Assembly: GCF_002959965.1 (NCBI RefSeq)
Contig: NZ_PREV01000027.1
Location: 992,001-1,056,000 of the forward strand
Origin: Microbulbifer pacificus
GTDB taxonomy: Bacteria; Pseudomonadota; Gammaproteobacteria; Pseudomonadales; Cellvibrionaceae
Direction: 5' to 3'
DNA: 64,000 nt
Shown piece after piece: positions 18,366-26,808 of this stretch. The notes under the pieces were generated by a model, which saw only the letters and a program-made list of their open reading frames with translations, ran no database searches and was not told the DNA's origin. Within the stretch, counting starts at the first letter, position 1; each line of letters starts with the position of its first letter. The position numbers and the translations under genes were made by a program.

Positions 18366-19190
18366 ATGAAAAAAATAATAGCGACGCTGTTGTGTTGTTT
18401 TGCTGTACAACAGGCCACTGCTGAATCTCGCTGCACGATTACGCCGGGGAGCTGGTTCAAACAGGAACGAATTGACTGCACATACCGGGGAATACGTATC
18501 CCCTCCAGTGCCATTACCGATCGTGAAGTAATCTGGGAGCTTCCCCTCGGCACACCGCCGGCGGGTGGCTGGCCAGTGGCATTGATATATCAGGGCTCCT
18601 TCCTGCCTGTGGAGTTTTCCCGCAAGAAAAACGACCCTTTTGGCGGCTACTGGGAGGCGCGGACAATCAAAGCCCTGCTGGATGCGGGCTATGCTGTTAT
18701 TGCTCCGCGCGCCCCGGCGGAGTTGGCATGGCATACCAATATGCTCTCGCCCGACGAAATTTACGAGCTCAGTACTGACTACAGCTTCCTGAACAATGTA
18801 TTCGATGCAATCGATGCTGGTTTGTTTGGACCGTTAAATGGAGATAGGAAATACGCTACCGGAATTTCCAGTGGCGGTTACAACACCAGCCGTATGGCAG
18901 TCAGCTGGCCTGGCGAATTCAAAGCGCTGGTGGTTCACTCCGCCTCTTACGCTGTTTGTGCCGGTCCCGCTTGTGTCGTGCCTTTGAACCTGCCGGACGA
19001 CCACCCGCCGACGCGGTTCGTTCACGGCTTTCTGGATACCATCGCTCCATGGTGGGCCATGGATCTCTACTACGATCGACTACTTTGGGAAGGGATAGAA
19101 ACCGACCGGTTGACCGAGGTGATGGGCAGTCATGAATGGTTCCCCAGTTCCCCGAATGCGGTCGTGAGTTGGTTTAACGCGCACCAATAA
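18366..19190 (+). CDS. Secreted medium-chain-length PHA depolymerase-like serine hydrolase
   Basis: A 274-residue exported hydrolase. Residues 1-19 are a signal peptide (cleavage after ATA). The lipase-like box GISSGG gives nucleophile S169, with D224 in GFLDT and H256 in GSHEW completing the triad. Length and triad spacing agree closely with the extracellular medium-chain-length PHA depolymerase of Pseudomonas fluorescens GK13, which also has an I-S-S-x-G box. The mature protein has several cysteines (for example C199 and C203), consistent with disulfides outside the cytoplasm. A related lipid esterase is possible. It ends 15 bases before the thiolase gene, placing extracellular hydrolysis and beta-oxidation in one transcript. 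Confidence 0.72.
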   Translation: MKKIIATLLCCFAVQQATAESRCTITPGSWFKQERIDCTYRGIRIPSSAITDREVIWELPLGTPPAGGWPVALIYQGSFLPVEFSRKKNDPFGGYWEARTIKALLDAGYAVIAPRAPAELAWHTNMLSPDEIYELSTDYSFLNNVFDAIDAGLFGPLNGDRKYATGISSGGYNTSRMAVSWPGEFKALVVHSASYAVCAGPACVVPLNLPDDHPPTRFVHGFLDTIAPWWAMDLYYDRLLWEGIETDRLTEVMGSHEWFPSSPNAVVSWFNAHQ

Positions 19191-19205
19191 AGGACACCCG
19201 ACAAC

Positions 19206-20405
19206 ATGCCCCATCCTGCATATATTTACGATGCCATTCGCACTCCCCGAGGTAAGGGGAAAGTGGACGGTTCTCTGCATCAGGTGCAACCTGCGGTGCT
19301 TGGCGGCGGTCTCCTTGGCGCGCTGCAACGCCGTCACGATCTGGATACCAGCCAAGTCGATGATGTGATTATGGGGTGCGTGTCTCCGGTCGGAGAGCAG
19401 GGTGGGGATATTGCAAAATCCATCGTCCAGTACGCGGGATGGGCTGAATGTGTCCCTGGCGTACAGTTGGACCGGTTTTGCGCCTCCGGACTCGAAGCGG
19501 TCAATATGGCCGCGATGAAGGTGGCTTCCGGATGGGAACAACTGGTAGTGGCGGGTGGCGTAGAGTCCATGTCCCGCGTACCTATGGGTTCTTCCTGGAA
19601 GCATGACCCGAACTTGGCCCTTCGCTACAGCCTGGTGCCGCAGGGTGTCGCTGCCGATGCCATCGCGACCATGGGCGGCTGGACGCGGGAGGACGTCGAT
19701 GCCTATGCCGTTGAATCACAGAGGCGAGCGTCTACGGCTCGCTCTCAGGGTTTCTTCGACAAATCCATCGCGCCGGTAGTGGATGCCGACGGAGCGATCC
19801 TGCTCGCCCAGGATGAAATCATTAAACCTGACACCACCCTGAACATACTTGGCAATCTGCGCCCCGCATTTGCCGATCTGGGTATATCCGCTTATGACGA
19901 AATACTGCTCGGCAAATACCCGGAACTCGATGAAATACAGCACGTGCACACCGCGGGTAACTCCTCTGGCATTGTGGATGGCGCAGCGGCTGTCCTGATT
20001 GGTAGCGAACAAGCAGGAAGGAAGCTGGGCCTTGCGCCCCGGGCGAGAATCGTTTCGACGGCGGTGCTGGCGAATGATCCGAGCCTGATGTTGATCGGAG
20101 CGGGTCCGGCGGCTCAGAAGGCGCTGCAAAGGGCGGGGCTGAGTGTCGAGGATATCGACCTGTTCGAAATGAACGAGGCCTTCTCCGCAGTCGTTTTGCG
20201 ATTTATGCGGGATCTGGGTATTTCCCATGACGTCACCAACGTCAATGGCGGTGCGATCGCGATGGGGCATCCGTTGGGTGCCACCGGCGCCATGTTGGTA
20301 GGAACAATGACCGATGAGCTGGAACGTCGCCAATTGCGGCGTGGTTTGATCGCGCTGTGTGTGGGCGGCGGCCAGGGAATTGCCGCGATCATTGAGCGCG
20401 TTTAA
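19206..20405 (+). CDS. Acetyl-CoA acyltransferase (thiolase)
   Basis: A 399-residue thiolase. The acyl-accepting cysteine is C92 in [12 protein letters not shown], the general base H355 lies in [10 protein letters not shown], and the second catalytic cysteine C385 lies in LCVGGGQG, so the active site is complete. It would cleave 3-ketoacyl-CoA to acetyl-CoA and a shortened acyl-CoA. It begins 15 bases after the depolymerase-like gene and is followed after 28 bases by an SDR dehydrogenase, the usual partner for making the 3-ketoacyl-CoA. Biosynthetic use (acetoacetyl-CoA formation) is possible, but the catabolic neighbours favour degradation. Confidence 0.94.
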   Translation: MPHPAYIYDAIRTPRGKGKVDGSLHQVQPAVLGGGLLGALQRRHDLDTSQVDDVIMGCVSPVGEQGGDIAKSIVQYAGWAECVPGVQLDRFCASGLEAVNMAAMKVASGWEQLVVAGGVESMSRVPMGSSWKHDPNLALRYSLVPQGVAADAIATMGGWTREDVDAYAVESQRRASTARSQGFFDKSIAPVVDADGAILLAQDEIIKPDTTLNILGNLRPAFADLGISAYDEILLGKYPELDEIQHVHTAGNSSGIVDGAAAVLIGSEQAGRKLGLAPRARIVSTAVLANDPSLMLIGAGPAAQKALQRAGLSVEDIDLFEMNEAFSAVVLRFMRDLGISHDVTNVNGGAIAMGHPLGATGAMLVGTMTDELERRQLRRGLIALCVGGGQGIAAIIERV

Positions 20406-20433
20406 GCGGTACTGAAGAGCTTGGAATTCGAGT

Positions 20434-21204
20434 ATGAACATAAAAGATAAGGTGGCCATTGTTACCGGTGGCGCATCCGGGTTGGGGCGGGCTACGGTGG
20501 AGCGCTACCTGAAAGATGGTGCCAAGGTGGCGATATTCGATATGAATGCAGAGGCCGGTAGCCGGTTGGCGGCAGATCTTGGGGCCAACGTGGCGTTCTT
20601 TACCGTTGATGTTTCCGATGAAGATTCGGTGGCCGCTGGCATTAAACAGGTACTTCACACCTTCGGGGAAATTCACATTCTGAATAACTTTGCGGGTATA
20701 GCTCCGGCCTGTAAAACCCTGGGCAAGCGTGGCCCACATCCACTGCCTGACTATATGAAGGTCATTATGATCAATCAGGTTGGGAGTTTTAATATGGCCC
20801 GACTCTGTGCCGAGCAGATGGCAAAAAATAGCCCGGTTAACGAAGATGGTGAGCGAGGCGTAATCATCAATACCGCATCCGTTGCCGCGTATGAGGGGCA
20901 GATAGGGCAGGTAGCCTACAGTGCGAGTAAGGCGGCGGTGGTGGGTATGACCTTACCGATGGCTAGAGAGCTGGCCCCTTACGGTATCCGCGTTGTCACC
21001 ATAGCGCCCGGCCTGGTGCACACACCTCTTTTTGATGCGGTCGATGAAACCTATTACAAATCGCTCGAAGCCTCCACAGTATTTCCCTCCCGCCTAGGAC
21101 GGGTTAGCGAAATTGCAGATCTCTCCGCGCATCTGATTGAAAATTCCTACATCAATGGCGAGTGCATACGTATTGATGCTGGCATTCGCATGCAGCCAAA
21201 ATAA
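20434..21204 (+). CDS. SDR family 3-hydroxyacyl-CoA dehydrogenase (HSD17B10-like)
   Basis: A 256-residue short-chain dehydrogenase. The nucleotide-binding motif TGGASGLG is at about 10-17, with D36 at the end of the second strand (VAIFDMN) indicating NAD preference. The NNFAG motif and the catalytic residues S149, Y162 and K166 (YSASK) are present. The overall pattern, including the long [17 protein letters not shown] stretch, resembles type II 3-hydroxyacyl-CoA dehydrogenases. Between a thiolase and an acyl-CoA dehydrogenase, it most likely oxidises 3-hydroxyacyl-CoA to 3-ketoacyl-CoA. Whether it accepts the R isomers released from PHA, or the S isomers of ordinary beta-oxidation, cannot be seen. 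Confidence 0.9.
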   Translation: MNIKDKVAIVTGGASGLGRATVERYLKDGAKVAIFDMNAEAGSRLAADLGANVAFFTVDVSDEDSVAAGIKQVLHTFGEIHILNNFAGIAPACKTLGKRGPHPLPDYMKVIMINQVGSFNMARLCAEQMAKNSPVNEDGERGVIINTASVAAYEGQIGQVAYSASKAAVVGMTLPMARELAPYGIRVVTIAPGLVHTPLFDAVDETYYKSLEASTVFPSRLGRVSEIADLSAHLIENSYINGECIRIDAGIRMQPK

Positions 21205-21223
21205 TTAGGGGTGATAAACCATT

Positions 21224-22381
21224 ATGGATTTTGCACTCACTGAAGAGCAGATGATGGTGCAGGAGGCCGCGCGTGAGTTTGCGAGTCGAGAGCTAAAACC
21301 CATTGCTAAGGAATTGGATGAGACCGGTAATCGAGCGCTCTTTTTGGCAAAACTCAAGCAGTTGGCCGAACTCGGCTTTATGGGCATCAATATTGATCCA
21401 ACGTTTGGTGGAACCGGTGCCGGCTCAATCGCATTCAGTCTTGCGATCACGGAGCTGGCCCGCGGCTGTGCCTCGACTGCTACCACCACGTCTGTCACCA
21501 ATATGGTTGCGGAAGTCATCCAGACGGTTGGAAACAATGAGCAAAAGGCAGCGTATCTGCCGAAGCTCTGTAACGGAGAGTATTCGGCAGGGGCGTTTTG
21601 TCTGACAGAGCCAGGATCCGGATCTGATGCTGCCGCGATGCGCACCCGCGCGGTGAAGGACGGCGACAGCTATGTATTGAATGGCAACAAGCTTTTTATC
21701 AGTAGTGCGGAATATGCCGGCATTTTCATCGTATGGGCTGTTACCAACACAGAAGCCAGTAAAGGTAAGGGCATATCATGCTTTCTCGTGGAGGCTGGAA
21801 CACCGGGGTTAGTGATTGGGCGGGCTGAAGACAAAATGGGGCAAAAGGCAACAGTGACGAACGAGGTGGCCTTTGATCACTGCCGAGTCCCTGCTTGTAA
21901 CCTGCTTGGTGAGGTTGATCGCGGATTTCGCATTGCCGCCGCAGAGCTGGCAGGCGGGCGGATTGGTATTGGCTCCCTCGCCCTCGGCATCGGACTGGAA
22001 GCGCTGGATCGAGCTCGACTATATCTTCAGGAGCGGGAGCAGTTTGGTCGCAAACTCGCGGAGTTTCAGGGCTTGCAATGGCAGCTCGCCGACAAGTACA
22101 CCGATTTGGAAGCTGCGCGACTTCTTCTCATGCAGGCGGCTTGGCAGAAGGATGCGGGCATGCATTTCGGCCCCGCCGCCTCCATGGCCAAGCTTTACGC
22201 CAGTGAGAAGGCGAACTCTGCCTGTTATATCGCGCAGCAGATGCATGGCGGTGCTGGTTACACAAAGGAATTGCCGCTTGAGCGAATGGTACGAGACATC
22301 CGTATTACCACAATATATGAAGGTACCAGCGAGATTCAGCGAATGATTATTGCCCGCGAACTCATGAACGCCGTGAGTTGA
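21224..22381 (+). CDS. Acyl-CoA dehydrogenase
   Basis: A 385-residue flavoenzyme that introduces the 2,3 double bond in acyl-CoA. Conserved stretches include AFCLTEPGSGSDA (FAD and substrate binding), the QMHGGAGYTKE segment and the catalytic base E366 in YEGTSEIQRMI. It is the last gene of the co-directional block, 19 bases after the SDR gene, and would let chains shortened by the thiolase enter further rounds of oxidation. Electrons would pass through ETF to the ETF-ubiquinone oxidoreductase, a gene for which lies at 62700-64000. Short/branched- versus medium-chain preference cannot be decided from sequence alone. Confidence 0.94.
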   Translation: MDFALTEEQMMVQEAAREFASRELKPIAKELDETGNRALFLAKLKQLAELGFMGINIDPTFGGTGAGSIAFSLAITELARGCASTATTTSVTNMVAEVIQTVGNNEQKAAYLPKLCNGEYSAGAFCLTEPGSGSDAAAMRTRAVKDGDSYVLNGNKLFISSAEYAGIFIVWAVTNTEASKGKGISCFLVEAGTPGLVIGRAEDKMGQKATVTNEVAFDHCRVPACNLLGEVDRGFRIAAAELAGGRIGIGSLALGIGLEALDRARLYLQEREQFGRKLAEFQGLQWQLADKYTDLEAARLLLMQAAWQKDAGMHFGPAASMAKLYASEKANSACYIAQQMHGGAGYTKELPLERMVRDIRITTIYEGTSEIQRMIIARELMNAVS

Positions 22382-22526
22382 GCTGAGCAAAGCCGGGAAG
22401 AGAGGCCGGCTCAGTCAGGCCGCTGTTGGCTGCCATATTGTTCCTTGCCACTCTCTGATGGATAGCCAGCCTGGCCTGTTCGGGGTGTAGAATGCCTCCC
22501 TCGATCATCGTCGGAGAACACGCGAA

Positions 22527-23450
22527 ATGAACACCACCCCCGTATTCTATCCAATCGGTACTCCCGGCACGCCCTGGGGCGATCTGGAGCGCGCCGAGTG
22601 GTTGTCACGACAGACTCGCCAGCGCAGCTACGCATCTGAAGTGGTGAGTAAGATCGAGGGCCTGCGTGATCGTTTTGACGTGGAAGAGTACGGCCGTCTG
22701 GAATATGGCGACGAGAGCTTTCCGCTGCTGGCAATCCGCAGCCATGACTGGAGTGAAGATCTGCCAGTGGTGCTGGTAACGGGCGGGGTACATGGATACG
22801 AGACCAGCGGTGTACACGGTGCGCTGGAGTTCGTGGATCAGCATGCCGCGGAATACGCCGGTCGCGTCAACCTGCTGGTTGCACCCTGCGTCAGCCCCTG
22901 GGCCTACGAGCGTATCCACCGCTGGAACCCGAACGCCATCGACCCGAACCGATCCTTCCGCGAGAACAGCCCGGCCGAAGAATCCGCGGCGCTGCTGCGT
23001 CTTGTGGAACCCATCCGCGACCGTGCACTGATGCATATTGACCTGCACGAAACCACTGATACCGATGAAACCGAATTCCGCCCGGCACTGGCCGCCCGTG
23101 ATGGCAAGCCGTTCACGCCGGGTGGTATTCCCGATGGCTTTTATCTGGTGGACGACAGCGAGAACCCGCAGCCCGAATTCCAGCAGGCGGTGATCGCAGC
23201 GGTAGAGAAGGTCACCCATATCGCGCCGGCGGACGACAACAACGAGATCATCGGCTCACCGGTGGTCGCTCGCGGCGTGATCGAATACCCGCTCAGGCAG
23301 CTGGGTCTGTGTGCCAGTATCACCAACGCCCGCTACAAGACCACTACCGAGGTCTACCCCGACAGCCCCCGTGCCACGCCCGAGCAGTGCAACACCGCAC
23401 AGGCGGTCGCGGTGTGTGCGGCGATCGATTACGCGCTTGCACAGCATTAA
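22527..23450 (+). CDS. M14-family metallocarboxypeptidase-like protein
   Basis: A 307-residue cytoplasmic zinc peptidase-fold protein. The HxxE zinc motif is H89-E92 in GGVHGYETSG; a second histidine ligand is likely in HIDLHETTD (H174), with ETEF following. There is no signal peptide, unlike digestive carboxypeptidases. M14 relatives of this size include succinylglutamate desuccinylase/aspartoacylase types and murein-peptide carboxypeptidases, so the substrate may be a small acyl-amino acid or peptide. It lies 145 bases after the acyl-CoA dehydrogenase on the same strand and probably has its own promoter. The C-terminal catalytic glutamate may be in TTTEVYPDSP. Confidence 0.78.
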   Translation: MNTTPVFYPIGTPGTPWGDLERAEWLSRQTRQRSYASEVVSKIEGLRDRFDVEEYGRLEYGDESFPLLAIRSHDWSEDLPVVLVTGGVHGYETSGVHGALEFVDQHAAEYAGRVNLLVAPCVSPWAYERIHRWNPNAIDPNRSFRENSPAEESAALLRLVEPIRDRALMHIDLHETTDTDETEFRPALAARDGKPFTPGGIPDGFYLVDDSENPQPEFQQAVIAAVEKVTHIAPADDNNEIIGSPVVARGVIEYPLRQLGLCASITNARYKTTTEVYPDSPRATPEQCNTAQAVAVCAAIDYALAQH

Positions 23451-23612
23451 CAAACGGAAACCGAAGGGGCCGATTAACGTTATGGCATTAATTTGATTGA
23501 GTTCATGTAATGCCAACATGTTGCACTACCACTAATTTTTTCCGTTGAAAAAGTTAGATTGCTCGAACTTGATCTAGCATTGGGAATTAGTGAATAACCC
23601 AACAGGTGCAAC

Positions 23613-24047
23613 ATGAGTAATGAGCAGACGTACGAAGGAAGCTGTTTTTGTGGTGCGGTCCAATTGACTGTCACGGGTGAGCCAGCTGCCATGGGCTATT
23701 GCCATTGCGAGTCCTGTCGACACTGGTCAGCGGGTCCGGTCAATGCATTCACCCTGTGGAAGCCGGAGGCGGTAAAAGTCACACAGGGTGTCGATAACAT
23801 CGCTACTTTCAGTAAGACACCCAAGAGTTATCGCAAATGGTGTAAAACCTGCGGGGGACACGTTTTCGCCGAACATCCAACACTGGGCCTGACGGATGTG
23901 TTTGCCGCGGTGATCCCCACCTTTCCCTATAAACCCGGTGTGCATGTGAATTACCAGGAAGCCGTATTGCGTGTCCGCGACGGGTTACCCAAGTTGAAGG
24001 ATTTCCCGGCAGAATTTGGTGGCTCAGGTGAAATTATCCCGGAGTAG
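23613..24047 (+). CDS. GFA/CENP-V family zinc protein
   Basis: A 144-residue protein of the family named for glutathione-dependent formaldehyde-activating enzyme. Seven cysteines in the typical layout (CFCGAV, CHCESCR, WCKTCGGHVF) would bind two structural zinc ions. Members are small cytoplasmic proteins and only some act on S-hydroxymethylglutathione; many have no known substrate. The gene is flanked by 162 bases on the left and 264 bases on the right without other genes, so it is probably monocistronic. The latter gap shows no feature I can name. Confidence 0.88.
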   Translation: MSNEQTYEGSCFCGAVQLTVTGEPAAMGYCHCESCRHWSAGPVNAFTLWKPEAVKVTQGVDNIATFSKTPKSYRKWCKTCGGHVFAEHPTLGLTDVFAAVIPTFPYKPGVHVNYQEAVLRVRDGLPKLKDFPAEFGGSGEIIPE

Positions 24048-24311
24048 TACTCGGTACCTCATTTCTTCAGGCGCTCAGGTTCACTGCTATTGATTGGAGT
24101 GGAAGTGCTGCGGTGGCTTTCAGCCCTATGCGGGTGGATCTGATCTTTCCCTTTGCGTAGGGCTCGAATTGCCGATCATGACGTAGATGTCATTCGTGTC
24201 AGTTTTTCTCAATCATTATGATTTGTTTCCCGTTATTTACGTGAGAGGGTTCACGAAATGTGACGTTTAGTATATTTTTCTCCAAAATAACTTAATTGGG
24301 GGATAACGTTC

Positions 24312-25364
24312 GTGGGATCTAAATGGAAGTTGGTTCTGGCTACACTGGCCGTGTCTTATGGTTCTGGTGCCTTTGCGATTAGCACAGGTGCAATGAGAGA
24401 ACTGAAAAATGAAAGCCTGCTGAATGGCCTGTATTCAGATCGCAGAGAAGAAATCGGGTTATTGGAAATTCATCGTCTGGAAACGGATATTTACAAGCTG
24501 ACAAAGCTCAGAGCCAGTGCGATTAAAGCGCAATACAATTTGCCTGCGGACGAGCGGGCTGAAGTTCTGGCTGAAATTGTTGGGATACTTGGTGAATTCT
24601 CCTTGATCGACGATGCCGATTACGCATCATTCCAAAAGGGACAATTCTCATTGTCAAAAGACGATGCCAAGGATATTGCAAAATTGGCCGATCAGATGAT
24701 TGAGGACAAGTCCAACCAAATTGAGCAGCAGAAGCGACAGCATAAAGTTGAATTGAAACCCTTGGACTCACTGGCAGGCGTGTCATTTGGTACTGGTGAC
24801 AATGCCATTTCCCCCAAGCTATCGTTCTATAAATGGGATTCAGGTGTGTTTAAGGAGCCTGAAACTCCGTTGAAGGATGTATGGCATTGGGGTTACGGGG
24901 TTAACTTGGACCTGGGGGCCGGAAATGTATCCAAGACGGCAGAAGAAGCCGCAGATGACTTGATGCTGGAAGGGGGCGATGGCCGAATTTCCATTGAGGG
25001 TGCGGTCGGGTATCAGTTCAATCAGAACCTGAATATTTCAATTGGGGCAACAGTCAATCAATCTTGGTTGAACGCCGACATTGAAGAAGACGGTCAAAAG
25101 TATGAGGTCGATGATAGTGCTCGCCAGGTGACCGCCAACATTATTCTGGAAACCCAATTCTTTTATCTGGGGCTTGAGCACGGCTGGAACAAATTTGTTG
25201 GCGATGGCCAGAACCGATTTGCCGAGGCGATCGATGGCAATGAGACGACAAGAGTTTCATTCCTTGTGTCTTTGCAGGATTACTATATCCGCTTCGACAG
25301 CATGAAGGGCGAGAGTGGTACGGTAAATAGCGTTTCTCTCAGCAAAGACCTCGATCTTTTCTGA
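24312..25364 (+). CDS. Secreted protein, putative outer-membrane beta-barrel
   Basis: A 350-residue protein I do not recognise. A GTG at 24312 with GGGGGA eight bases upstream opens a signal peptide (KLVLATLAVSYGSGAFA). Residues about 30-160 are helical and charged, with a heptad-like region (DKSNQIEQQKRQHKVELK). Residues about 175-350 alternate short hydrophobic strands and polar turns (GYGVNLDLGAG, GAVGYQFNQNLNISIGA) and end in DLDLF, a terminal phenylalanine typical of outer-membrane barrels. An eight-strand barrel with a periplasmic or surface helical domain fits. A hairpin at 25392-25413 lies just downstream, shared with the convergent OsmC gene. Confidence 0.55.
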   Translation: MGSKWKLVLATLAVSYGSGAFAISTGAMRELKNESLLNGLYSDRREEIGLLEIHRLETDIYKLTKLRASAIKAQYNLPADERAEVLAEIVGILGEFSLIDDADYASFQKGQFSLSKDDAKDIAKLADQMIEDKSNQIEQQKRQHKVELKPLDSLAGVSFGTGDNAISPKLSFYKWDSGVFKEPETPLKDVWHWGYGVNLDLGAGNVSKTAEEAADDLMLEGGDGRISIEGAVGYQFNQNLNISIGATVNQSWLNADIEEDGQKYEVDDSARQVTANIILETQFFYLGLEHGWNKFVGDGQNRFAEAIDGNETTRVSFLVSLQDYYIRFDSMKGESGTVNSVSLSKDLDLF

Positions 25365-25391
25365 GCTCGTTAATCTGACAACCCTGCAATG

Positions 25392-25413
25392 GAGGTCACG
25401 ATACTGTGACCTC
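25392..25413. terminator. Hairpin between convergent genes
   Basis: GAGGTCAC (25392-25399) and GTGACCTC (25406-25413) form an eight-base-pair stem with a six-base loop, followed on the plus strand by TGTTTG. It overlaps the stop codon of the OsmC gene on the minus strand. A weak intrinsic terminator for the plus-strand gene is likely. Confidence 0.5.
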
Positions 25414-25830
25414 TGTTTGCAGTGTCACTGCTGCCGTGAGCGAGTTGGTAATCAGGCAGCTCTGCTCAGACTTCTCCAGTAACTTTTGCGCTTTATCAGT
25501 ATCCGTACCCTGGGGTACATCGAGTTTCGCATTCACTTCAAACGCCGTGAAGCAGGTCTTGCGACCGTCCTTGTCCAGCGTGCCAGTGGCACTGCATTCC
25601 AGATTCGTCCACTCAAGCCCATTGAACTTGGCAATGGCGCGAAAGGTGAGAATAAAGCAGTCGGCCACCGCGGCTACCAACAATTCCTCTGGTGACCACT
25701 GGTCGCCCGGGCCATCGAACTGAACCGGCCCAGCTGAGGTAATTGGGGCTAGCTGTCCGGCTGTGAGAATGACGTTTCCTTCGTTCGCTGCGTTTGCGGC
25801 TACCTGATATTTGTGGGGAAGCGATTCCAT
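25396..25830 (-). CDS. OsmC family protein
   Basis: A 144-residue OsmC-fold protein, a family that includes thiol-dependent peroxidases for organic hydroperoxides. The two expected cysteine positions are visible in AVADCFILTF and in EQSCLITNSL. The chosen ATG at 25830 has AGGAAA at five bases on the minus strand; an upstream extension to 25872 lacks one. It is monocistronic and convergent with the barrel-like gene on its right-reading side. A second OsmC-like domain in this window forms the N terminus of the YcaO protein at 34833. Confidence 0.88.
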   Translation of the reverse strand: MESLPHKYQVAANAANEGNVILTAGQLAPITSAGPVQFDGPGDQWSPEELLVAAVADCFILTFRAIAKFNGLEWTNLECSATGTLDKDGRKTCFTAFEVNAKLDVPQGTDTDKAQKLLEKSEQSCLITNSLTAAVTLQTEVTVS

Positions 25831-25895
25831 GGCATTTCCTATCGACGTGTCTGTGGTCCGGAAGGGGCGCAAGCGCTGGGAATGTCTGGGCGCGG

Positions 25896-26807
25896 TTATC
25901 CGGCTAATGCGAGTTTGAAACTATCCCGGTATCTGCGGGAAAGGTTCAGCTGTTTACCACACTGTAGTTGAACCTCACCGTCGCCACTGGGTTCGAAACG
26001 GATGTGTTCGATGACATTGTGGTTTACCACCAGTCCGCGGTGAATGCGGCTGAACCCGGCTGGGGCGAGGCGTTCGCTGATGTCCTTCAGAGTGCTGCGC
26101 AGGGGGTAAATGCGCCCGCGGCTGTGCAGGTTTACATAATTGCCGGCGGACTCGATCCATTCGATATCGGACACCCGCACCAGAAATTCCTTGTCGAGCT
26201 TTTTCACCAGGAAGTGCTCCGGTGGCCGCTGCCCGGCGCTGTCAATCTGCGGGGCTTCATTTTCCGCGATCAGGCTGGCTTCACCTTTCAGGCGGCTGTA
26301 GGCCAGGCGGAACACGTAATACATGCAGAAGTAACTCGCGTATCCCATTACATCCTTGCGGTACTCATACCAGAGTTCCGGCAGCCAGCGGCCAAAGTCG
26401 TAACTGCTCCCCATCAGGGCATATAGCGCTTTACACATCAGTACCATCAATACCACATGGGCTACGGAAAACAGCACCGACGCCAATAGGTGCAGGCCGA
26501 GCTGCCGGCCTATCCGGGTCAGGCGCGGGGGGGGGGGGTAGCGGAAGGCGAAGAATGCCAAGGGAAACAGTATCAGCAGGCTGAGGGCACTGGTGTACTC
26601 CCAGGCGAAGGGTTCCCACTGCTGGATGGTCGCAGGGCCGTTGCGATTGTGGTCTGCCCACACGGAAAGTGCATTGACGGTATTGCTGGCGAAGATATAA
26701 ACCGCGAGTATCAGGTAGATATACACGGTGCGATGGCGATCGAATCGGGCGATCCAGGGGGAGGGGCACACACCGGATGGTGACGATTCCCGTTCACTGT
26801 TTTCCAT
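25896..26807 (-). CDS. Membrane-bound LytTR-family transcriptional regulator
   Basis: A 303-residue protein. Four hydrophobic segments in the first 170 residues (for example VYIYLILAVYIFA and ALSLLILFPLAFFAF) are followed by a cytoplasmic LytTR DNA-binding domain at about 200-300: FLVKKLDKEFLVRVSDIEWI, SAGNYVNLHSRGR and IHRGLVVNHNVI are standard. Unlike the usual AlgR/LytR, the DNA-binding domain is tied directly to a membrane domain rather than a receiver. The ATG at 26807 follows AGTGGGA. A run of twelve cytosines in the coding strand (26538-26527) encodes four prolines around residues 90-94, so single-base slippage would remove the DNA-binding part. It is divergent from an acyltransferase remnant. 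Confidence 0.88.
   Translation of the reverse strand: MENSERESSPSGVCPSPWIARFDRHRTVYIYLILAVYIFASNTVNALSVWADHNRNGPATIQQWEPFAWEYTSALSLLILFPLAFFAFRYPPPPRLTRIGRQLGLHLLASVLFSVAHVVLMVLMCKALYALMGSSYDFGRWLPELWYEYRKDVMGYASYFCMYYVFRLAYSRLKGEASLIAENEAPQIDSAGQRPPEHFLVKKLDKEFLVRVSDIEWIESAGNYVNLHSRGRIYPLRSTLKDISERLAPAGFSRIHRGLVVNHNVIEHIRFEPSGDGEVQLQCGKQLNLSRRYRDSFKLALAG
26527..26538. repeat. Twelve-base G/C homopolymer inside the LytTR gene
   Basis: Twelve consecutive G on the plus strand (C on the coding strand) encode Pro residues between the second membrane segment and the rest of the protein. The reading frame is intact at length twelve. Tracts of this length are prone to slippage. Confidence 0.9.
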
Positions 26808-26808
26808 G

